A stretch of DNA of 64,000 bases from Tetragenococcus halophilus subsp. halophilus DSM 20339 (GCF_003841405.1 NZ_PXYA01000001.1:868001-932000), one strand, 5' to 3'. Positions 34,974-43,893 are shown, counted from the stretch's first letter. The notes: a model not told the origin generated them from the letters alone. A program made the numbers and translations.

Positions 34974-35807
34974 CTACTTAACTGTGCTTTTCATACAAAT
35001 ATTTATTAATTCCATTAAATAACTAATTTCACTGTCTTTGATATCGATTGCAAATCTATTTTCGATTGATGAAAAGCTACTTTTTAAAAAGCGGTATAAT
35101 TCGGGAGATTGATCAATAATACTGGATATCTTTTTTCGTTCGAATTGTTCTTTTCGTATAGCTCTTTCTACCATATTACTTGTATGAAATAAAAATTTAA
35201 TCCAAAAATCCTCATAACTTTCAATCGGGAAATGACTAACAATGATCTTAGCTTGCTCCTCTAATAAGTCATAAATCGTAGTTCCATCTAAAAAAATTAA
35301 ATTTTCCTCTAAAATATATATTATTTTTTCTCTTCGGCTATTTTCATATTCTACTACGATGTTTGTTGAACTCTGTTCATTTGATGCTTGTACACTATTT
35401 CCTATAAACGTACTTTGTTCAATAATATCTTGTTCTAATTTTGCTAAAGTCATTTCAGGCAACATTGCTTTTCTTGTTGCTTCAACCACCATGGGAGTTG
35501 TCACCATTTTAATTGTTTTTGTTTGTATACCCAATTTACTCATTATTATTTCTCCAAACATATTTAACGATCCCATATCACTCAGTAAGATAACACCTTT
35601 TCCTTGATCAATTTCTTCTACTATTTTTGTTGCAGATTCAAGCGTATCGCCTACAGTTTGTGATAAAGGCATATTCACCCCTACCGCATGGTTAACATTT
35701 AACAATTCATTAGCAGTTTGGGCTAAATCACTTGCCGCACTTTCTCCGTGCATTAAAACTAATACACCTATTTTTTGTTTTGTATGTTTTTCATTCATCG
35801 CCTTCAA
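34974..35807 (-). CDS. LevR-type regulator, C-terminal part (EIIA-Man and PRD domains), out of frame
   Basis: A 277-aa frame carrying an EIIA domain of the mannose/fructose family (V-L-V-L-M-H-G-E-S, with the phosphorylatable histidine) and a second PRD (residues about 170-277, F-H-T-S-N-M-V-E-R-A). It is not an independent gene. Extending the frame upstream gives S-S-S-L-Q-V-E-L-P-E-S-E-T-Y-F-I-S-L-Y-L, which is the missing end of the first PRD in the adjacent frame. Reading continues after a -1 shift near 35860-35872, so this is the back half of one broken regulator gene. Confidence 0.85.
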   Translation of the reverse strand: MKAMNEKHTKQKIGVLVLMHGESAASDLAQTANELLNVNHAVGVNMPLSQTVGDTLESATKIVEEIDQGKGVILLSDMGSLNMFGEIIMSKLGIQTKTIKMVTTPMVVEATRKAMLPEMTLAKLEQDIIEQSTFIGNSVQASNEQSSTNIVVEYENSRREKIIYILEENLIFLDGTTIYDLLEEQAKIIVSHFPIESYEDFWIKFLFHTSNMVERAIRKEQFERKKISSIIDQSPELYRFLKSSFSSIENRFAIDIKDSEISYLMELINICMKSTVK

Positions 35808-35845
35808 ATAAAGTGAGATAAAGTATGTCTCACTCTCTGGTAACT

Positions 35846-37510
35846 CTACTTGTAAACTACTAGAAACTTCTCGATAAATTTTTTTGCAATTTGAAACTCT
35901 TGTTCTTTTTCTACCTGACTTTTCTTTTTATGTTCAAGAAATCTTTCGTCATGAAAAGAATAGCCTTCATTAACTTTTTCTATTAGAGTATCCAAATGTA
36001 AGGCGAGGCTTTCTATGTTGTTATCATCAAAGTAGTAATTTTCTTGTTGTGCTACTTTTTTTAAAATATTTAAGGTAATTGCAAAATTCTGTCTAGAAAC
36101 GATTTTAAATATAGGTTGCTGATTTATCTCAGAGCTCTTTTTTCTTTGTTGTACCTGCCTTTGAATTTGTCCCTTCAGAGAAGCTAAAGTTCCTTCATTT
36201 TCAATATACTCTTGGTATATATTTGGAATATTTGTAGATAGATCGTTGTCTTCATTAACCAATAAAAAGGGATCTTTTTTATTATTCTCATCGGGGGTAA
36301 ATTCTAAATCACCAATTTTCACAGATTTCAATTTTTTTCTCATTCCCGAATCTGACTTTTCATCAGAATGGCTAAAGTAGAACTGATCAATTAAATACGG
36401 TGATAAATGAGATAATTTAACTTTTATTATTTTTACATTATGAGAAATATTATCTACCAAAGCATTAGCACACAATAATTGTATATCATTTTTTAATTCA
36501 CCAATATTCCCTTTGGGTTCATATTGAAGAAAGAAACGAACAACATCTTCGTTTACTTGAAGAGTTTTATCAATGTTTTTTGCTTCTTGTTTAAAACAAA
36601 AGTAAATTAATTGTACCCTTTCACTCAAATCTCTATCGTTAATACTGGGTAAATTAATTGTTAAAGGAATTCTCCTTAAAAAAGTAGTCAAAATATTATC
36701 TTGAATATTCTCTGTCGTTGCGCCAACAATTAATACATTTACTTTTCGCGTTTTCTCTGATTCTCCAAGACGATAAAATTCGCCCCGATCTATAATCGAA
36801 AATAACATTTCTTGGCCTTCCGGAGGTAAACGATGGATTTCATCAAGAAACAATATCCCTCCATCAGCTGCTTCGACTAGCCCATTTTTACTTTCTTCGG
36901 CTCCTGTAAAGGCATGTTTAGAATGTCCGAAAAGGTGGTCTAAAAGTAAATGTTGGTTATTCGAATAATCTGCACAATTAAAAACAATATATGGCGCGTT
37001 TGAAGAAAGCTGTCCTACTTGTACTGCGTACTGATACATAAACCGTGCAAAAGTAGTCTTTCCTGATCCTGAGGGCCCTGAAAGCAATGTATGTAGCCCA
37101 TTTGGTGGATAAAGTAAGGCAGCTTTTGCTTGTCGAACAGCATTAGCGAGTGAACCACTATAACCTACCAGCTCACTAAAAGGGTAATCTTTAGAATACT
37201 TCCTTTTCGCTCCAATAAAAATATCCATAAATTGTTCTAAATTTGCAAATTGTTGGAATGGTATTCTTGCTTCTAACTTTTCTTCCGCTAATTGTCTAGA
37301 GATAAATAATACTGGACGGCCAGTTATTTTAATTACTTTATTTTCTTCAAAAAGCTGATTTAAATCTCTACTAACATTATATCGCGCTATCCCAAGCTCT
37401 ACAGAAAGTTCCGTGGCATCAAGCTTTATTGTCTTAGTATCATTCAAAAAAACGTTAGTATTTTTATCTAAGGTTTTTAATATTAATTCTTTTCTTTTGA
37501 TCTTTAACAT
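35846..37510 (-). CDS. LevR-type sigma-54 activator, N-terminal part (HTH, AAA+, PRD1)
   Basis: A 554-aa frame. The N-terminal HTH (about 1-70) is followed by an AAA+ domain with Walker A G-P-S-G-S-G-K-T (145-152), the sigma-54 contact loop H-A-F-T-G-A (199-204) and Walker B I-L-F-L-D-E (219-224). The first PRD begins around 455 and is cut at F-L-V-V-Y-K by a frameshift. LevR-type proteins sense PTS flux by phosphorylation of PRD/EIIA domains and open sigma-54 promoters. The sigma-54 promoter at 43473-43490 is the obvious target. Whether the split protein works is open. Confidence 0.85.
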   Translation of the reverse strand: MLKIKRKELILKTLDKNTNVFLNDTKTIKLDATELSVELGIARYNVSRDLNQLFEENKVIKITGRPVLFISRQLAEEKLEARIPFQQFANLEQFMDIFIGAKRKYSKDYPFSELVGYSGSLANAVRQAKAALLYPPNGLHTLLSGPSGSGKTTFARFMYQYAVQVGQLSSNAPYIVFNCADYSNNQHLLLDHLFGHSKHAFTGAEESKNGLVEAADGGILFLDEIHRLPPEGQEMLFSIIDRGEFYRLGESEKTRKVNVLIVGATTENIQDNILTTFLRRIPLTINLPSINDRDLSERVQLIYFCFKQEAKNIDKTLQVNEDVVRFFLQYEPKGNIGELKNDIQLLCANALVDNISHNVKIIKVKLSHLSPYLIDQFYFSHSDEKSDSGMRKKLKSVKIGDLEFTPDENNKKDPFLLVNEDNDLSTNIPNIYQEYIENEGTLASLKGQIQRQVQQRKKSSEINQQPIFKIVSRQNFAITLNILKKVAQQENYYFDDNNIESLALHLDTLIEKVNEGYSFHDERFLEHKKKSQVEKEQEFQIAKKFIEKFLVVYK

Positions 37511-37775
37511 CTCCTAATGCAATTATATGATTATTTTAAATCACTTTCTACTTTGAATTAAGTATAACGGAAGCCGGTTATCTAGTAAAATAAACTTGAA
37601 TTATTTTTTTTATTTATTATCTTTTGTTATTTTTCTCCAGACTGAATATTTTTAATTACTGGTTTATTTCGTTTTTGTATGTAGTATCTGTGCTTTATTG
37701 AAAACTAAGAATAAAAATATTCCTATAATTTTAAATTCTTTCAAGCTATGAGTAATTTCTAATAAAATGATTAAT

Positions 37776-37820
37776 AAAAAAGTTGGTTACAAAAAGAAAG
37801 ATTCTTTTTGTAAAACCAAC
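37776..37820 (-). terminator. Terminator of the mannose-family PTS operon
   Basis: A long stem (GTTGGTT...ACAAAAAGAA with its complement) is followed on the minus strand by six T residues. It ends the operon 43447-37895. The rest of the 37511-37894 gap is AT-rich and featureless. Confidence 0.8.
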
Positions 37821-37894
37821 CCTAACTGTCACTTGCTAACCCTGTTCGATAATAAAAAAATGTAACTTCTATTTATCGAATAACTACTTTTCAC

Positions 37895-38560
37895 CTATAT
37901 CTCAGACCCCATTTGTATCTTCATTTTTTCAAATGCTTTACTTATATCTTCATCTAAACCAAATAGTCCACTAGTACCAACTATAAAGCTATCCGCTCCC
38001 GCTTCTGCCAAACTTCGGTAAGTATTTTTGTTACATGAACCATCAACTTGGATTTCATATAATAAATTATTTTTTATTTTATATTCATTTAGTAAATGTA
38101 TTTTTGTAAGACTTTCTTCAATAAACGGTTGCCCTGCAAAACCAGGATCAACTGTCATAACTGTTATTACATCAATATGGTGAATATAATCTTTGATAGT
38201 CTCTATAGAACTTTCAGGATTTAACACAACACCTAGCCTTTTTCCTTGTTTTTTAATCTTTTGGTTTATGCGAAATGCTTGTCCATTTAAAAGTTCAGCA
38301 TGGATGCTTATACTTTCCACATCTAAATCTAGTAATTCATCCACGTATTCTGAGGGATTAGTTACCATCAAATGGGCATCTATAGGTGCTTCCGAAACCT
38401 CTTGTAATTGTTCAATAAACCATGGAGATAAAGTCATATTTCGAACATAATGGCCATCCATAATATCTATGTGATAACCATCAACTACATTATTTAAATA
38501 TTTAATTTGCTCACTAAATCTATTTAAATTCATACACATTAAAGATGGTAATACTTTCAA
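37895..38560 (-). CDS. alsE: D-allulose-6-phosphate 3-epimerase-like protein
   Basis: A 221-aa ribulose-phosphate-epimerase-family TIM barrel. Motifs P-S-L-M-C-M, H-I-D-I-M-D-G-H-Y-V, D-A-H-L-M-V, V-M-T-V-D-P-G-F-A-G-Q and E-I-Q-V-D-G-S-C-N are intact. From memory it resembles E. coli AlsE (S-L-M-C-M, D-G-S-C-N, G-T-S-G-L-F) more than Rpe. AlsE turns allulose-6-phosphate into fructose-6-phosphate. The start is a TTG (38560) behind AAAGGAC. Last gene of the PTS operon. Confidence 0.75.
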   Translation of the reverse strand: MKVLPSLMCMNLNRFSEQIKYLNNVVDGYHIDIMDGHYVRNMTLSPWFIEQLQEVSEAPIDAHLMVTNPSEYVDELLDLDVESISIHAELLNGQAFRINQKIKKQGKRLGVVLNPESSIETIKDYIHHIDVITVMTVDPGFAGQPFIEESLTKIHLLNEYKIKNNLLYEIQVDGSCNKNTYRSLAEAGADSFIVGTSGLFGLDEDISKAFEKMKIQMGSEI

Positions 38561-38575
38561 TAAAAACAGTCCTTT

Positions 38576-39319
38576 CTAGTTTACTGATTGACCACCGTCG
38601 ACAACAATTTCTGCACCAGTCATAAATCGAGCCTTTTCTGAAGCTGCAAAAACTACTACATCAGCTACCTCTTCAGGCGTACTTATTCGTTGATACAATG
38701 GTATTCGACTTCCCATCTCTGCAGTTGTACGATCAGTCGCATCAGCAGCATGATCAGCCATCTGTGTCTGAATATAAGCTGGATGAACTGAATTAACTCG
38801 TATTTGTCTTGGAGCTAGTTCTATTGCAGCGGCTTTTGTTAAAGAAGCCACTGCTCCTTTTGATGCTGCATAAGCAATTCTATTTTTGGAACCCAGAAAA
38901 GAAGCGATTGAACTTATATTGACTATAGAACTCCCCTTTTTTAATACAGGCAGCATCTCTTTAAGAGCAAGAAATGCACTAGTAGCATTGACCTCCATAG
39001 TGCTATACCAAAGATCCAAACTGGTCTCTTCAATTGTTTTTATTTTAAATATACCAGCAATATTTAAAAGTACATCAAGCGAGCCAAAATCTTTCTTAAC
39101 CTTTTTTGAGACTAACTTCCAATTTTCTTCAGACGTTACATCAAAGCTATACGGGTATACACTTCCTGCTGAGTAATGGTTAGCAATTTTTTCAAGTTCT
39201 TTATCATCTTTATCATTAATCAATACAATATAGTCTTCACTTATTAGCTTATCAATTACGGCCTTGCCTAGACCTCCTGCAGCTCCTGTTACAAAAGCTA
39301 TTTTTCTTTCCATAGACAT
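38576..39319 (-). CDS. Short-chain dehydrogenase/reductase
   Basis: A 247-aa classical SDR: cofactor motif V-T-G-A-A-G-G-L-G-K, N-I-A-G in strand 4, catalytic S (I-V-N-I-S-S-I-A) and Y-A-A-S-K. It oxidises or reduces a sugar or polyol, with the substrate not readable. It lies 15 bases upstream of the epimerase and 10 after the SIS gene. Two dehydrogenases in one operon suggest more than one polyol is used. Confidence 0.85.
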   Translation of the reverse strand: MSMERKIAFVTGAAGGLGKAVIDKLISEDYIVLINDKDDKELEKIANHYSAGSVYPYSFDVTSEENWKLVSKKVKKDFGSLDVLLNIAGIFKIKTIEETSLDLWYSTMEVNATSAFLALKEMLPVLKKGSSIVNISSIASFLGSKNRIAYAASKGAVASLTKAAAIELAPRQIRVNSVHPAYIQTQMADHAADATDRTTAEMGSRIPLYQRISTPEEVADVVVFAASEKARFMTGAEIVVDGGQSVN

Positions 39320-39329
39320 TGATAGCCTC

Positions 39330-39884
39330 CTATTCTAAGTTTGCGTGTCTATTTTTTAAATCCTCAAAGCTCAGTTCCATTTTTCGCATAAGCTCAAGAG
39401 TTAAAATATCATGAAAAATGAATAAGCCTTGTTCAAAAACAGTCGTCATAGGTTGAATAGATTTAATATCAGGATTTGATTTAGACGGGCTTTCAAAACG
39501 TACGATTATATCCGCATTTTGAGCAATAGAGCTATTAGGACTAGAAGTCAAATGTACAATTCTTGCACCATATTGTTTTGCTTTGTCAGTAATATCCAAT
39601 GGAAAAATAGATTCACCTGAGCCACTTCCCACGATTAGTAAGTCTTTATCGCCGATTGGAGGCTCATCCAAAGCGCCTACCATATAACAATTTAATCCGA
39701 GATGTGAGAATCTTTTGACTGTTGCTTCTAACGCTAATTCCACTCTACCTACACCAACAAAGAAAATTTTTTCGGCTTTTGTCACTTCAGTCATGTAATT
39801 CTCCACATCTTTCTGATTTACTTTTAAAAGCAGGTCAGAAAGCTCTTCTATAATACTTCTTGTATTCTTATAATAAGTCGTCAT
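39330..39884 (-). CDS. 6-phospho-3-hexuloisomerase-like SIS protein
   Basis: A 184-aa single SIS-domain protein of the PHI family: F-F-V-G-V-G-R-V, L-L-I-V-G-S-G-S-G-E-S, and I-V-R-F-E-S-P-S-K. PHI interconverts 3-hexulose-6-phosphate and fructose-6-phosphate. Its usual partner, hexulose-6-phosphate synthase, is absent, so it probably serves polyol breakdown rather than formaldehyde fixation. The ATG at 39884 overlaps the dehydrogenase gene. Confidence 0.75.
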   Translation of the reverse strand: MTTYYKNTRSIIEELSDLLLKVNQKDVENYMTEVTKAEKIFFVGVGRVELALEATVKRFSHLGLNCYMVGALDEPPIGDKDLLIVGSGSGESIFPLDITDKAKQYGARIVHLTSSPNSSIAQNADIIVRFESPSKSNPDIKSIQPMTTVFEQGLFIFHDILTLELMRKMELSFEDLKNRHANLE

Positions 39885-40920
39885 CAACCATCAACACCTT
39901 ACAATAATTTTCTTTCTTATTATAAATCATTTGAAATGCCTCAACTAATTCGTCAATAGATACACGATGAGTAACTAAAGGTTGTAAATTTAGTTTTCTC
40001 TGTGCGATTGCTTCTGCTGTCACTTGCCACTCATTTTTTGGATAAGATACATAGACGCTGTTAAACATTCCTTTAATCGTTCCTTCTTTTCGCATAAATT
40101 GGTCATAACTTTTCTTTTCCAATGTCATATCTGAATGCGGATTTCCCAAAAGAACCACTTTTCCAAAAGTTTTCATAGCTTCTACACAACTATTAAATCC
40201 GCTACTTGAGCCTGTTGCCTCTATGGTAATGTCAGCTAATTCTCCTCCAAAATTTATTCTAATAATCTCCTCCGCAGATTCATTTAAACTATTATAAACA
40301 AATTCGTAGCCAATCTTTTTTGCAAATTTTACTTTTTCCTCATCAATATCAATTAATACTACTCTATTAGCTCCACTTATCTTAGCCCATTGAGCTACTA
40401 ACATACCAATCGGACCTGCTCCAAATATGACAACATTATCTCCAATATCAACTTGGGCTTTATTGATTACATGTTGAGCAACAGTTGCGGGTTCAAGCAT
40501 CGCTCCTTCTTCAAACTGAACATTATCTTTTAACATCACTAGGTTAAATATAGGAACTGCTAAATATTCCTCAAAACCACCGTCTGTTCGAGAACCAAAG
40601 TAGTTATAATTTTTACATTGAGCATAATTTCCTGTTTCACAGTATTCGCACTGCCCACAAGGTATTAATGGGAAGACAGCTGCTTTTTTCCCCAAGTATT
40701 CTTTAGAAACATTCTTTCCTAATTCAACAATTTTTCCAGAAAATTCGTGCCCTAGTACTGTCGGGAAATGATAAGATCCATTAATAAACGCTCGCGGGAT
40801 GTCTGAACCACAAATTCCACAAGCTTTGATACGAAGTAATACTTCTCCTCCGCTTGGAGTGGGTCTTTGTTTTTCTACTAATTGTAAATTACCTATTTCA
40901 AGTAAATCTACTGCTTTCAT
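39868..40920 (-). CDS. GatD-like zinc polyol-phosphate dehydrogenase
   Basis: A 350-aa MDR enzyme: C-G-I-C-G-S-D-I-P-R, L-G-H-E-F-S-G, structural zinc C-G-Q-C-E-Y-C-x7-C, F-G-S-R-T-D-G-G-F-E-E-Y, and intact G-A-G-P-I-G. From memory the L-P-R/I-P-R and G-S-R-x-D-G-G-F motifs match galactitol-1-phosphate 5-dehydrogenase (GatD). It would oxidise the phosphorylated polyol delivered by the PTS. 23 bases after the IID gene. Confidence 0.8.
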   Translation of the reverse strand: MKAVDLLEIGNLQLVEKQRPTPSGGEVLLRIKACGICGSDIPRAFINGSYHFPTVLGHEFSGKIVELGKNVSKEYLGKKAAVFPLIPCGQCEYCETGNYAQCKNYNYFGSRTDGGFEEYLAVPIFNLVMLKDNVQFEEGAMLEPATVAQHVINKAQVDIGDNVVIFGAGPIGMLVAQWAKISGANRVVLIDIDEEKVKFAKKIGYEFVYNSLNESAEEIIRINFGGELADITIEATGSSSGFNSCVEAMKTFGKVVLLGNPHSDMTLEKKSYDQFMRKEGTIKGMFNSVYVSYPKNEWQVTAEAIAQRKLNLQPLVTHRVSIDELVEAFQMIYNKKENYCKVLMVDDDLL

Positions 40921-40943
40921 AATATCCTCTTCCTTACTTTAAG

Positions 40944-41774
40944 TTATTCCGCTGGTACACCCAAGATATTTAAGTATGACAATAAAATCCCTGATACAAA
41001 TATTGTAAGTATAATTAAATTTATATTGACTTTTTTACGTACTAACCAGTATACAAGCATTGTTATTCCTAAAGGGATGAGTCCAGGCATTAACGCATCA
41101 AGTACATCTTCTTGAATATTTAATTCAACTCCTCTAATATTTAAAATAAAGGGTGATTCGATATCAACTCTCTCAGCCGTCATACAGCCTACAACCATTA
41201 AACCGATCATACTAAAAATTTCAGTTAGCCTTGAAATAGTACCTTCTTTTAACATTGTTAAAAGAAATGTTTTCCCTTTTTGATAACCTAGCCGGTACAT
41301 GTTCCAGCCAAAGCCAATTAATAGTATTTTATAAGCGATTTCAAAAAATATAGGACCAACATAACTTCCATCAATAGCTAAAGAACACGCGATCCCAGCT
41401 AAAATTGGATATACTATCCCTTGACTAACAGTATCTCCAATGCCGGCTACAGGCCCCATCAGCCCTGTTCTTAAAGAATTTATTGTTTCATCTGTAATAT
41501 CTTCAGCTCCATTTGCTCGTTGTTCTTCCATTGCTGAAGCAACACCAGGAATCATAGTTCCTATAAAAGAAGGCTCAGTATTATAAAAAACAAAATACTT
41601 TTTTAATTCTTGGACTTGCCTTTCCTTATCATCTGCGTATAATTTACGGATGACAGGAACCATTGCATTCGCTTGTCCCAAAGCTTGGAGTCTTTCATAA
41701 TTATAGGCAGATTCACTGGAATAAGTTAGCGCCCAGTTTTTTATTAATTCTTTACGTGTCAATTTTACATCCAT
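40944..41774 (-). CDS. PTS mannose-family transporter subunit IID
   Basis: A 276-aa EIID: L-T-R-K-E-L at the start, F-V-F-Y-N-T-E-P-S-F-I-G-T-M-I-P-G, G-L-M-G-P-V-A-G-I-G-D-T-V-S-Q-G, and membrane segments in the C-terminal half. With IIC it forms the channel. One base separates it from IIC. Confidence 0.93.
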   Translation of the reverse strand: MDVKLTRKELIKNWALTYSSESAYNYERLQALGQANAMVPVIRKLYADDKERQVQELKKYFVFYNTEPSFIGTMIPGVASAMEEQRANGAEDITDETINSLRTGLMGPVAGIGDTVSQGIVYPILAGIACSLAIDGSYVGPIFFEIAYKILLIGFGWNMYRLGYQKGKTFLLTMLKEGTISRLTEIFSMIGLMVVGCMTAERVDIESPFILNIRGVELNIQEDVLDALMPGLIPLGITMLVYWLVRKKVNINLIILTIFVSGILLSYLNILGVPAE

Positions 41775-41775
41775 T

Positions 41776-42534
41776 TTAATTTGTCTCCTTTCCTTTAGGT
41801 TTCATATCTAAAAATCCTGTATTATAAAAAACAATTCCAAGCACTGCTGCAATAGCCGTAACTGCCATAATGTCTAAATTAAGGTATACAGCTAGAATAA
41901 ATCCTAAAAAATAAAAGGGCATAATCTTTTTACTTCCCATAAAACTAATCAACATCGCAATCCCTAAAGCGGGCATAATTGCACCGACAACCTGCATCGC
42001 ACTAACAAATGGATCTGGAATTGCATCTAGTAATTGTTGCATAGGACCTGCTCCGAAGTAGACTAGAATAAACGCAGGGATACCTGTGACTATAAAATTA
42101 AGAATACCTGACGGGATATAATTCATCATTCGCATAGCTGTTATATTCCCATTGTCTAAAAACTTCTCCGCTCTATGCACCCAAAGAGCATTTAATGACA
42201 TAGTTAGTTGAAAAGTTAAAATCCCAAATAAACTAAATGGTACCGCAAATGTAACAGCCAAACTTGGATCAGCACCGGATAAAATTGTCATAGCTGTACC
42301 AAACACCGCAGCTACTGGTAAATTACCTGGCATAGTTCCTCCAGCAGTAATCCATCCTAGATAAGCTAAATTAATATAAGCAGCTGCTTGCATACCTATC
42401 ATTGGTTCTCCCATGGCTAACGCAACTAAAAACCCTGACCATACTGGATATAACCAAGAACGAGTAATTAAATGGTTGGGCCACCAATTACAAATAGTTG
42501 ATATAATAGCAACTAATATTGCAGATATTAGCAT
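41776..42534 (-). CDS. PTS mannose-family transporter subunit IIC
   Basis: A 252-aa polytopic EIIC with about seven hydrophobic segments and the signature G-E-P-M-I-G-M-Q-A-A-A-Y-I-N-L-A-Y-L-G. It forms the membrane channel with IID. Confidence 0.92.
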   Translation of the reverse strand: MLISAILVAIISTICNWWPNHLITRSWLYPVWSGFLVALAMGEPMIGMQAAAYINLAYLGWITAGGTMPGNLPVAAVFGTAMTILSGADPSLAVTFAVPFSLFGILTFQLTMSLNALWVHRAEKFLDNGNITAMRMMNYIPSGILNFIVTGIPAFILVYFGAGPMQQLLDAIPDPFVSAMQVVGAIMPALGIAMLISFMGSKKIMPFYFLGFILAVYLNLDIMAVTAIAAVLGIVFYNTGFLDMKPKGKETN

Positions 42535-42552
42535 TGTTACTCCTCCTTACTT

Positions 42553-43029
42553 TTATAAGTATTTTTCTAAATTTGTTTCTTTTTGATCAGGTATAATGTG
42601 GATAGTTATATCCATTCCTTGATCTATTAAATTTTTAAATATCCTTCTTTCCTCTTTAGAAGCAGAAATATTTTTATATAGAGCTTTTCTATCGGATCTC
42701 GCCCCCATTCCTCCGACAATTAGTTTTTCTATTTTAATACCGCTTTTTACTAATGCGTCAATAGTTTCAGGTCCTTTAGTCAAAATTATTAAACGACTAT
42801 CAGCATCTAGTTGCTCTTTTATAAAAGCGACTGAATCTTCCAAGCCTTTTACAAAAATGCTAATTCCACTAGGAGCAGACATTTTTAAAACTTCTCTCAT
42901 AAATTCATCTTTTGCAACCTCGTCATCAACTATTAAAATTTGGTTAGCTCTCGTTTTTTTAACCCACGCTGTCATTACTTGTCCATGAATCAATCGGTCG
43001 TCAATCCTTGTCAAAACAATCTCACCCAT
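42553..43029 (-). CDS. PTS mannose-family transporter subunit IIB
   Basis: About 158 aa. The phosphorylated histidine is in R-L-I-H-G-Q-V. I-L-I-V-D-D-E-V-A follows. The ATG at 43029 fits the GAAAGGA site better than 43038. It overlaps the end of the IIA gene. Confidence 0.92.
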   Translation of the reverse strand: MGEIVLTRIDDRLIHGQVMTAWVKKTRANQILIVDDEVAKDEFMREVLKMSAPSGISIFVKGLEDSVAFIKEQLDADSRLIILTKGPETIDALVKSGIKIEKLIVGGMGARSDRKALYKNISASKEERRIFKNLIDQGMDITIHIIPDQKETNLEKYL

Positions 43030-43447
43030 TTTGATCAATCCTTTCTGTTATATCAAATAATTCTTTAATTCCTTCTTTTCCAATTTTTTGAACATGTTGT
43101 GAAAGGTCATCAAGTGACATATTTTTCCTACAGTACACTGCTTCAATAACCATAGCCAAATTTACACCAGTTATTGAACGATAATCGACATAGTCTTTAA
43201 GCTCTTTATAACTCTGGGCTGTCGCGCTATAAGGGCTAGCACCAAATATATCGCAAAAAATTAGCACCCCATCACCTTCGTCAAGTTCTTTAATCTTATG
43301 TGTCACATTTTTTTTATACTCTTCAATGCTTGATTCGTGATATAGCCCTATACTATCCATTTGCTTTTCTTCTCCTGAAATTAAATTTAAAGCAGAGAGA
43401 TATCCGTTAGCTAATTCACCATGTGTCAGTATTAAAATTCCTATCAT
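43022..43447 (-). CDS. PTS mannose-family transporter subunit IIA
   Basis: A 141-aa EIIA. The active histidine is in L-T-H-G-E-L-A, followed by D-G-V-L-I-F-C-D-I-F-G-A-S-P. First gene of the operon IIA-IIB-IIC-IID-gatD-SIS-SDR-alsE. GGAGGTGG precedes the start, and a sigma-54 promoter lies 26 bases upstream of the coding start. Confidence 0.92.
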   Translation of the reverse strand: MIGILILTHGELANGYLSALNLISGEEKQMDSIGLYHESSIEEYKKNVTHKIKELDEGDGVLIFCDIFGASPYSATAQSYKELKDYVDYRSITGVNLAMVIEAVYCRKNMSLDDLSQHVQKIGKEGIKELFDITERIDQNG

Positions 43448-43472
43448 TTTTCCACCTCCTTATACTGACTAA

Positions 43473-43490
43473 AAGCAAAGTTTATGCCAA
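43473..43490 (-). promoter_or_regulatory. Sigma-54 (-24/-12) promoter of the mannose-family PTS operon
   Basis: On the minus strand the sequence TTGGCATAAACTTTGCT has GG and GC exactly ten bases apart, matching TGGCA-N7-TTGCT. It lies directly upstream of the IIA gene. A LevR-type activator is encoded in the same block, the standard partner of such promoters. Confidence 0.85.
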
Positions 43491-43569
43491 ATAAAAGACT
43501 TATAAAGAATGTCGCTACGTAGGTACACAATTTTTTAAAATAAAATAAATACAGGGTTATAACAGAGTG

Positions 43570-43577
43570 TGTCGACA
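43570..43577. promoter_or_regulatory. Candidate upstream activator site
   Basis: The palindrome TGTCGACA lies about 80 bases upstream of the -24 element, a typical enhancer distance. It is embedded in ACACA-rich direct repeats. Assignment to the LevR-like protein is inference. Confidence 0.3.
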
Positions 43578-43702
43578 AATATGTAAAGTGTGTTCTTTCT
43601 TGTGTTGCTGTTATATTGCTTCTGTTTTTTTTTTGAACAAGTAAGTTTAATGAATTGAGTCTCAAGCAATTATTTATTAATGATTATTTTTTAAATCAAC
43701 TC

Positions 43703-43736
43703 AAAAAAAGAGGCTTATGACGTAGCCCCTTTTATT
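43703..43736 (-). terminator. Terminator of the galactitol-family PTS operon
   Basis: On minus GGCT and AGCC with flanking AAAGG/CCTTTT pair around an eight-base loop and run into seven T residues. It lies in the 43448-43893 gap between the two PTS operons. The remainder of the gap is AT-rich. Confidence 0.6.
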
Positions 43737-43893
43737 CAAACTATAAAATTGTTTTTCTATTTCATTAGAAACTTCTTAAATCCAAAATGAAAGAACCAAC
43801 TCTTCTATTTTTTTATTGATTGGTGACAAATTAAAATCATAGACATAAAAAACAAAAGTTAACGCTTTTTATGTATCTAATAAATAATTCATC

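Noticed and set aside
35800-35872. Programmed -1 ribosomal frameshift in the LevR-like gene
   Set aside because: No X-XXY-YYZ slippery heptamer or following stem is apparent; a simple one-base deletion explains the shift.
39330-39884. Formaldehyde fixation by the ribulose monophosphate cycle
   Set aside because: Only the hexuloisomerase-like gene is present. The epimerase gene looks AlsE-like and there is no hexulose-6-phosphate synthase.
43444-43665. 73-residue minus-strand frame upstream of IIA
   Set aside because: It runs over the sigma-54 promoter and candidate activator site and has no ribosome site or family resemblance.
43848-43872. Catabolite-responsive element (AAAGCGTTAACTTT)
   Set aside because: It lies just after the stop of the aldolase gene, not in a promoter, and misses a consensus base.
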